The notes beneath the pieces were generated by a model that worked only from the letters and a program-made list of their open reading frames with translations, was not told where the DNA came from and searched no databases. Both the position numbers and the translations under genes were made by a program. DNA of 25,326 nucleotides from Basidiobolus heterosporus B8920 (taxonomy: Eukaryota > Basidiobolomycota > Basidiobolomycetes > Basidiobolales > Basidiobolaceae). Where the stretch lies: positions 1-25,326 of the forward strand of contig JNET01032801.1 of assembly GCA_000697455.1 (NCBI GenBank), written 5' to 3'. This document shows, one piece after another, positions 18,306 to 25,326 of this stretch (its first letter is position 1; each line of letters begins with the position of its first letter).

Positions 18306-18845
18306 CGACTCATTTGTGAGATCGTTACCTAGAATCCATACATTTTCAAATCATTCACTACTCATTTTGATTCATGGATTTCATCCTTTACCCTTATCCC
18401 TACCCGTCCCCCTTATTTACCACATCCTCGCCTCTTTTTAAACGCTCTATCTTGCGTGGATGCGGCATTGTTCATTCTTTTTTCGTAGCTCCGAATTTTG
18501 TTTATAATAAAACGTATTCATAACCATCAGTTAAACGCCAAGTCTCATCGGTTAAACAAAAATCATCCCGTAAGTTAACCAGGAATGCTCAAGCAAGTTA
18601 AACCAGAATATTCACATATTCACGGCATTCATCCAGTACTTGGCACGAGAAATTCAACACAGGACGCAGATCACAAATCATCGGGAAAAAAAAGAAATCT
18701 TTTGATGAGTCTCACAAAAGATCATGGACATCACTATTCATGGATTACTCGGGACCAGGTGGTGAATCCACACGAATAAATCTTTTGTTGGTCTCTTGAA
18801 CGACTCCTTCTTTCCCAACACGCAGACGTGGCAACTAGTTTGAAA
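18306..18845. promoter_or_regulatory. Rho 3' flank and RPL11 promoter
   Basis: AATAAA at 18506-18511 is a plausible Rho poly(A) signal, 201 bases past the stop. Between 18530 and 18603 the word GTTAAAC or GTTAACC recurs four times (18530, 18551, 18574, 18597), 245-315 bases above the RPL11 ATG. A pyrimidine-rich leader (about 18790-18820) directly precedes RPL11. An open frame at 18585-18779 has no coding character. Confidence 0.4.
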
Positions 18846-19477
18846 ATGGTGAGTCTCTTTTCAACCCATTCATATTCCTATTCATCACATGCATCCAGGG
18901 ATGCATCCATCTCGTCAAGTTTCCGTTTCTAATTGATCTTTCTTAGGCTGCCGAAGCTACCCCTTCCACTAACCCTATGCGCGAATTGCGTATTGAAAAA
19001 CTTGTTCTTAACATTTGTGTCGGTGAATCTGGTGATAGACTTACCAGAGCCGCCAAGGTTTTGGAACAATTGACTGGTCAAACCCCAGTTTACTCCAAGG
19101 CCCGTTACACTGTTCGTTCATTCAGTATTCGTCGTAACGAAAAGATCGCCGTCCACTGTACCGTTCGTGGTCCTAAGGCCGAAGAGATCTTGGAACGTGG
19201 TTTGAAGGTCAAGGAATATGAATTGAAGAAGTCTAACTTCTCTGCCACCGGTAACTTCGGTTTCGGTATTCAAGAACATATCGATTTGGGTATCAAGTAC
19301 GATCCTTCCATCGGTATTTATGGTATGGACTTCTTCGTTGTCTTGGGCCGTCCTGGTTTCCGTGTTGCTCGTAGAAAGAGATGCCAATCCAAGGTTGGTT
19401 TCTCCCACCGTGTCACCAAGGATGAGACCATGAAGTGGTTCAAGCAGAAGTATGATGGTATCATCTTGAACAAATAA
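18846..19477 (+). CDS. RPL11: 60S ribosomal protein L11 (uL5)
   Basis: Two exons, 18846-18848 (ATG only) and 18947-19477, with a 98-base intron (GTGAGT...TTCTTAG), give 177 residues, a normal length for eukaryotic uL5. Diagnostic segments are [37 protein letters not shown]-type N-terminal sequence, [56 protein letters not shown], and the basic C-terminal [17 protein letters not shown]. The protein belongs to the 5S RNP (with 5S rRNA and uL18) in the central protuberance of the large subunit. Codon use is strongly biased (GGT, AAG, TTG, GTC, TCC), as expected for high expression and clearly different from its neighbours. An ORF-only call would start at the internal Met at 18977 and lose eleven residues. 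Confidence 0.97.
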
Positions 19478-19559
19478 GCTATTCTTCCTTAGTCGTGTTC
19501 GCCATTTGATCGCATTCTCGTGAGTCTTGTAGTGAACATAATGAATCTTATATGTATCG

Positions 19560-19603
19560 AATAAAGGCAGTTACGCTGTTCATAAGACAATGGGGGCTTT
19601 ATT
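19560..19603. terminator. Overlapping poly(A) signals of RPL11 (+) and the exchanger gene (-)
   Basis: AATAAA on the plus strand at 19560-19565 lies 83 bases past the RPL11 stop. AATAAA on the minus strand (TTTATT at 19598-19603) lies 63 bases past the exchanger stop at 19666. The signals face each other only 32 bases apart, so the mature 3' ends of the convergent transcripts probably overlap. Confidence 0.5.
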
Positions 19604-19665
19604 TATAATTGAGTGCAGTGAAATATCTATACCTCTGGAACACTTCATCACCGACTGGGTTCTGA

Positions 19666-22517
19666 TTATTCACTAGCTATTTCTAATGTTACATTAATAC
19701 ACATGCATATCAAATAGATCCCTACCAGACAATATCCGTATTGTCTTGTAAAATGGTAGCCGTTTCGAGGAAGGTATATCAAGGTTGTTAACAGCGTGAC
19801 CAACAGACCACAGCCAGAAACGAATACAGTGACGGATGGGCTAATAGGGTAATCATCTCCAGTGCTCGCGATGATGTACGTGGCAGAGGCACCAATCCCA
19901 ATGAGAATATCTGCGATTCGACTAGTTAGAATATTAAGTTTGAAACGTAGAAAACTGTCCTTGCAACTTACTTAACATCGGTCCACCGTAACAAGCACTA
20001 ACTGCCATCATAGGAAAACCCATCTTAGCCATAGTGACGTTTGCCACAAAATCACCCAGACTGTTTCCCTGTTAAGGTTTCCCTCTTGTTAATGCCATTG
20101 AAACGTACAAGTCTCTATTTGGTGTTCATGACAACTTACCATAGCAAAAATTGTCAAACCAATAATACTTTCGCTTAAGCCTAGAATGAGTCCAATGGCC
20201 TTGATAAAGAATCATCAGTATAGGTTGCGTGATTTTAAGAGGGCTCGATGTGTACGAGTCTTTACCTGAAGGAGCCCAACAACTTCATTGGCAACCAAAT
20301 AAATCCACGCTAGCGCTGAGAGAAATCCCACGTAAGATACCAAATGGTAATAAGTGGGTGTCTCCTGTGATTTGGTCAATAGATAGCAACACCCAGCTAA
20401 CACGAAGCCGACGATCGGAGGAATCCAGGCAAATTTAAATGCTGGCGTATCATCTAATACTTGGTTAGGATTGCAATACAACGAACCATGTACACGAAAT
20501 ATACACGAAATATACACTTACTAAAGAATACGATGAATATAAATGTGGGGACTGTGAAAAACTGAAGCACAGTAAGCCATTTGACCCATATATTAGCCTT
20601 TATCTCCTCCAAGTAGACACTCTCAGTCATCGTTTCATCATCCTCGGTTGATGGCGATAGATCTATTTCTGACTGGTACACCTCTTCTGCAACAGGGACA
20701 GTACACTTCAGTAAGAGTTGTATGGGAAGCGTGATTAAACCAGCAACTTGTCCGAACCCTGATTTTTGCTTCCATTGATGGATACCTGGGAACAGGACTC
20801 GTGCGATATTCTTGACAGATTGGTTCATTTTGGAATTAGTGTATATTATAGTGGGCGATAATAGTGGCGTTGAAGTGGGCGATTCGGTTGGCGAGACGAT
20901 TAGTGCCTGAACATCAGAAGGCTGGTACAAATCCGGATCTCCAAATGAAACTCTTCGCTCCCTAGTCCGGTCTGTCTGGGGACTAGGCGATGCGTTCAAC
21001 AAACCAGGATCGTCTCTGTCGTTTTCAGAAGTGATCACAATAGAAAGACCATGACTAGGCGGAACAGGTGTCTCATCGAGATAGTTGTCATTGTGTGGCT
21101 GCACTCTAGGGTTCGAATTAGATCTTCGAGAGAGGATCGAGTTCGTGCGAGTAAGCGAGAAACTAGAGCTGCTGTATGGGTGTAGATTTTGTACTACATC
21201 ACGAAACTAGTATCGGGGTTAGGTTTAATATGTCACTGGTCTACTTATGATCTTAACGATCTCACCTCAATAGCACTGAGCAGTGATTTACGCCGTCTGA
21301 CAGGTGTTGGTCTAGGTGCTGATTGACCAAGATAAGAGACACTGTGGGATCGTTGGTCTTCTTCGAGATCATCGTGGAGAAAAGGTTCCTCTTCGTGGCT
21401 TTCTGAGGTTCTTCCAAAAGTGGCTATTCATAGTCGTTAGAATTCGTGACCGTTTTGTATTGATACATTACAACTACCTTCATGATTTCCGGCAAGCAGT
21501 AGAAGTGGTTCATGTTCATCATCCCATTGCGCATATTCTGCACGTGCTTGCTGGACCAAGGTTTTTCGTCTCTCCCCGCGTACTTCCATCCAATTCTTCC
21601 ATACTACTACTGATACGTATACTGCATAATACACAATTAATCCCACACTTTCGAAAAGGGTCACCTTGCCGTCCCATAAACATGCCAGTATAGCAATAAT
21701 TGCCCCGGTAAAGAAAAATATGTCGCGTAAAAAGGTCGATGAAGAGACACGAAACGGTTTTACAATTGCCATACTACCAACTACTACTGAGGATATAAAT
21801 GCAGCCGCTCCAATAAGTTCTCCAAAAGCCAAACCACTGCTATTCGCTTTTAAAGCACTAAAAGTAGTGAATACATCGGGTGCACCATTACCAAACGCAA
21901 GAAAGGTAACTCCGGCCTTTGGTAAAAAAGAGTTTTAGTACTCTTGGGTGAGGTTGGATGACACTAAATTCCCCGTTTACCATATTCTCCGATAAATTCA
22001 AAGCAGTAGCTATCGAGCTAAGGTTTGGACCTGGCGCATAAAGCAAAGGTCAATAATTTACTTACAGCGAGAGAATAATTAAATACTCACAGAAGTAATC
22101 AGAAGCGGCTGTTCCAACAAACGCGAATAAAAATAGTAACCAAGCAGCCTAGAAACATGTTCAGTTGACCGTATTGCGGAACGTAATTTTCCTTTGACTT
22201 ACCAAAAGAAAGAAGGCTATAAAGCTGAATGTCGGTTTGAAGCCACAATAGTAGAACTCAAGATAGTTTATGAGACCCGATTGCATTTCCGCGCAGTTTT
22301 CTCGTACAAAAGTGCACCGGTCAGCATGCTCAGAGATCTTTTCGCACTATGATAAATTGCGGGTTAAGAGAAAATACATGGAACAGACTTAGTTGAGCTT
22401 CAGGTTTACCTCTTGAGTTATTGAATTCACTCCAGAATAAGGGAAGACATCACAAGAGATGATTGGGATAATTGAAAGACATATCAGTATTACGATTAAG
22501 GTATATCGCCGACTCAT
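19666..22517 (-). CDS. Cation/Ca2+ exchanger, NCLX (SLC8B1/SLC24A6) type
   Basis: Eleven minus-strand exons: 22517-22410, 22346-22203, 22148-22091, 22030-21981, 21916-21478, 21423-21266, 21206-20522, 20459-20266, 20199-20140, 20068-19972 and 19910-19666. They give 745 residues with all phases consistent. A leader helix (residues 5-21) may be a cleaved signal. A luminal Cys-rich stretch follows (CEKISEHADRCTFVRENC), then GLINYLEFYYC, a feature of the NCLX branch. Alpha-1 repeat, about 121-170: GVTFLAFGNGAPDVF and FGELIGAAAFISSVVVGSMAI. Alpha-2 repeat, about 632-670: GNSLGDFVANVTMAKMGFP and ACYGGPMLNILIGIG. Between them lies a long acidic, Ser-rich cytosolic loop with RRRKS and RRVSF sites suited to kinase control. 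The motifs carry the acidic and asparagine residues that bind cations. Fungal members act in the vacuole, ER or mitochondria; which one here is unknown. Confidence 0.9.
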
Positions 22518-23336
22518 CTCAAAAGGAATAAGTGAAGTGTGAAGTCGTCCGGATTTTACTATGACGGCAAATATCCACCAAATAGGTCAGTTGACAGAAA
22601 GTAAGGATGATAATTTTTCTAGCCAAGATGCTGGTTTTTCTCAATTCATCAAATTATTAATGTATATAAGGCTATCCGTATATGGCGCAACTTCGTGACT
22701 TGCGATTGTATTATATCTAAACCAATTACTTTGAGTCACTGACTGGTCACAACTCTTAAGAATGAGCTATGGTGGGAATAGAGTCATTGTGTCCAGTCTA
22801 CAAGAGAGTAATTCACTTACCAGTGCATATTGTCAAAATAATTCCCCCTAGGATACTACGTCTTATCTAGATTAGTGTATGGAAATAAGACAATTCAGAG
22901 AAATTAACCTTAACCAGAGCGTTTTACCATTATTGCAGCGTGACTCCTTTTAAATCAAACCAAATGCATATTCGCGTCATGACTAAATGCAAACACCCTT
23001 CTTGTATTTAACACTACTACGTACATAATAAATATAAACCATCCATCCATGTATGCTACGTATATGTATGCCATGTATATAAAGCGTGTAAAGAAATTCT
23101 CGGAAATTCGCGTGGATTTTCACTTTATCAACCCATATTTTGGACAGGAGAATTCCCATGAAAATTCACATCATCGGGTCTAAATAAGGGTCTAAACATG
23201 GGTCTAAATACATGTACAGTGAATGTTATTCAGGTATTGATTTGAATGATTCTTTTCTGATGATTAGCCTACTTGGAACTAGAAAAGTGGTTTGAAGGTG
23301 CAAAATTCCATGCCTCCATAAATATACAAAAAGTTG
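22518..23336. promoter_or_regulatory. Exchanger promoter and BRF1 3' flank
   Basis: This 819-base AT-rich stretch lies between two leftward genes. It shows a low-complexity ATCCATCC/TATGTATG run near 23038-23082 and three 12-base tandem repeats at 23176-23211. A TATA-like AATGTATATAAGG stands near 22660, about 140 bases above the exchanger ATG. I see no coding region, tRNA or other RNA gene. Confidence 0.4.
23176..23211. repeat. Three 12-base tandem repeats with a GGGTCTAAA core
   Basis: GGGTCTAAATAA, GGGTCTAAACAT and GGGTCTAAATAC follow at exact 12-base spacing (starts 23176, 23188, 23200). They lie 126-161 bases downstream of the BRF1 stop and about 660 bases above the exchanger ATG. Non-coding; the fixed core with variable last three bases is noticeable. 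Confidence 0.8.
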
Positions 23337-25326
23337 CTACCATTCGTCAATTTCGCCATCTCCGTCAGACCAGTATTCATCTCCGGAGATGTGCGACACT
23401 AATGGATTATCTTCATAATCTTCTTCGTATTCATCATTAATGTCTTGTGCCTTTTGTAGAGCGGTTGGCAGTGGTAATGTCTCTTCTTCAACGATCTCTC
23501 TTATCACATCTTCTTTCGATTCTACTTTGGAGATTTCCTCTACAACCTCTTCGATGATATGCGGCTGCGATATCTTTTCTGCTTTGATGACCATCTCTTT
23601 ACTGTCTGCACTTACGCCTTGTGCATTTGCACTATCTTCAAACAGGGATTCTAAGACAGCGTAGTTGATCTTCTTTGATACCTTCTTGGTATTGAGCATC
23701 TGCTTGGCGGCCTCTACGACCGTTTGTGCTGGTGTGGTAGGTTTAGTGGACTTCTTCCTCCGCTAAAGAATAAAGTAGAGTTTGTTAATCGTCAAGTCGA
23801 AATGTATATAGCATACTATATCACTAAGTTATGTACCTTTCTGTGGGTCTTGGTATTGATGCCAAGTTGCTGATTAAGCTCCTCGCGTTTACGTTTAGCT
23901 AAGAATTATAAGAGACTATCAGATCTGCTGGACAACATTGTTTCCACTCGTGCATAGAAATTACCTTCCAATTGCTCCAAATATTCTTTGTTGTTTTCGG
24001 TCCAAACCTCGGTTTTCACTTTGACTTCTTCGTCGTCCAAGATTACGTTGCGAATCTCATCATCATCTATATCCGACCAATTTTCTACTTCTTCGTCAAT
24101 ATCTTTAACTTTGGATAGAGTTCCGTGTATTAGTTGAGGTAATCAACGAAGATGTCATAATCGCGAGTAAATACCATTCATGTCTTTAGCAAGACCTAGA
24201 AGCTGTTCACCGTGAAGATATTCATTCATCTCGGCTGCCAGATTCTCTTCCTCATTTTCCTCAGTTTCCGATGAATTCTGAGAGAGTTTTTCTTCTTTCA
24301 TCGCCTCCTCTTTAGTCCGTGCTTTCTGAGATTCAGTTTTCAGTTTTTGCTCTTGTTCTTGCTCCTTATCGGCCTCTTCATCTTCATCTGTTACATCTTT
24401 GTGCTTTTTCCGGGCGCGTTTGAATGCCGGCGGGTCACAGGCTTCCTCTAACCAAAGGTTTTGGAAATCTGAGACGCTAAGGTTTCCTGATGGGGTTTCC
24501 TTAAATTCATCCAATCTAAGGAAATTGGAATTTGTCAGTATCTGCTAGTACATAACATATAGCATTATCTTCGTTGTGCCTACCTTTTTCTGAGGGTAAT
24601 CTCGGCAATTTTCACGACTTGAATGATTTCCCGTTGGGTTCTACGGAAATTATGCATTCTGGCGGCAATGAGTAAGCCTGGATAGACAATGATATTTAAC
24701 AATCGCTCAACCTATTCAAGCAAGCAGCGCATTCGAAACTTACAAGCACCACAAATTCCGGCTGGTCTACGTCCTGTTTGAATCCAATCTCTGTCCATTC
24801 TTTGAACTAAACGCATAGCGTCGGCCGCTACCGCATGTGTTTTATCCCCAAACTCAAGCATAGCAGCGAAGCGGGAAATGTACAGACTTGGATCGACGAG
24901 TGGTAGATTCAAGTGAAGCTCTCTAACCAATTTCAAGAAGGTGCTACCTAGAGTGAAGACATTGGTCTACAAACGCGTCAATACAAAGCGAGATTTGCTA
25001 TAATTGCTGAAGAAAAAAGAAAATAAATCTGCTGACCTGTAGAATATCTGAAAAATCAATTAGCATGTGGCTGGTTTTTTCCATACGGCAAACCACATAA
25101 AGACAAGCTGCAACAACATTCTGAGTTTTTCTGCCCTGTAAGAAATTGTTGGCAATAGCAAGGTTAAAGTATCTTTGGGCTGCTTCCATAAATCTTTCTG
25201 ACAGTCTAAGAGCAGTGGCGATACTCTGGATTCTTTGGCGACCTACGATATATACACTCATTCAGTATGTGGAATTCGTTTTAGAAGTCTGAACACCTCC
25301 TAACCTTCAGCAATTGTTTTCTCTCG
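23337..25326 (-). CDS. BRF1: TFIIIB subunit Brf1 (5' end outside the window)
   Basis: Partial gene: eight minus-strand exons are visible, at 25326-25305 (cut by the window edge), 25242-25037, 24966-24744, 24677-24584, 24515-24175, 24108-23965, 23898-23837 and 23762-23337. They encode the last 505 residues; introns are 62-74 bases. The N-terminal zinc ribbon is off-window. Visible parts, in order, are the first cyclin-like repeat ([36 protein letters not shown]), then the second ([49 protein letters not shown]), then DFQNLWLEE. After a Lys/Glu-rich linker comes the TBP-binding homology block II ([35 protein letters not shown]), diagnostic for Brf1. The tail is acidic and ends GDGEIDEW. Brf1 with TBP and Bdp1 forms TFIIIB and recruits RNA polymerase III to tRNA and 5S genes. 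Confidence 0.95.

Noticed and set aside
18585-18779. Plus-strand 64-codon ORF between the Rho gene and RPL11
   Set aside because: No family resemblance, no splice partners and a position in the RPL11 promoter.
21102-21115. TTCGAA-type T-loop-like word suggesting a tRNA
   Set aside because: It lies in exon 7 of the exchanger. No acceptor stem or anticodon arm can be folded around it, and no tRNA was found elsewhere in the window.

Overview
The window is nuclear DNA of a fungus. Most protein genes are split by short GT...AG introns of about 40-160 bases (most 54-74). The gene set is eukaryotic: a TFIIIB subunit, the SmB snRNP protein, ribosomal protein uL5, a Rho GTPase, a mitochondrial RNase II and a mitoribosomal protein. 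Two features are distinctly fungal: a PFOR-type MET10 sulfite reductase subunit and a GPI-anchored serine-rich wall protein. Base composition, intron density and protein style suggest an early-diverging lineage (Mucoromycota or Zoopagomycota, for example an entomophthoroid such as Basidiobolus). That placement is inference only.

Layout. Bases 1-1534 hold an unrecognised multi-exon gene or relic (+). Then come a secreted GPI-type protein (+, 1680-2294), a CREG-like secreted flavin-barrel protein (-, 2565-3197), EIF1AD (+, 3675-4181), the mitochondrial RNB exonuclease DSS1 (-, 4462-7289), and MET10 with an unusual N-terminus (-, 7701-11186). They are followed by a TMEM198/DUF4203 membrane protein (+, 11959-12751), a small BED zinc-finger protein apparently derived from a hAT transposase (-, 12989-13822), an SOD-fold mitoribosomal protein (-, 14187-15151), and SmB (+, 15578-16711). 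The right part holds a Rho GTPase (+, 17540-18305), RPL11 (+, 18846-19477), an 11-exon NCLX-type cation/Ca2+ exchanger (-, 19666-22517), and the C-terminal part of BRF1 (-, 23337 to the right edge).

This is mainly a housekeeping region: genes are independently transcribed and there is no cluster with a single purpose. Nearby genes share themes at most: two act in mitochondria, three in RNA or ribosome biology. Convergent pairs (EIF1AD/DSS1, RPL11/NCLX-type) have closely spaced or overlapping 3' regions. Divergent pairs (MET10/TMEM198-like, mitoribosomal SOD-like/SmB) share upstream regions.

The most interesting observations are three. First, MET10 carries a degenerate Met8 (siroheme synthase) Rossmann module at its N-terminus, linking the flavoprotein subunit to the pathway for the partner subunit's cofactor. 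Second, the domesticated-looking BED/hAT protein has nested inverted repeats just upstream. Third, an apparently intact but unrecognised spliced coding region lies at the left edge. Exon joins were deduced by eye from frame continuity, splice signals and family motifs, without transcript data.
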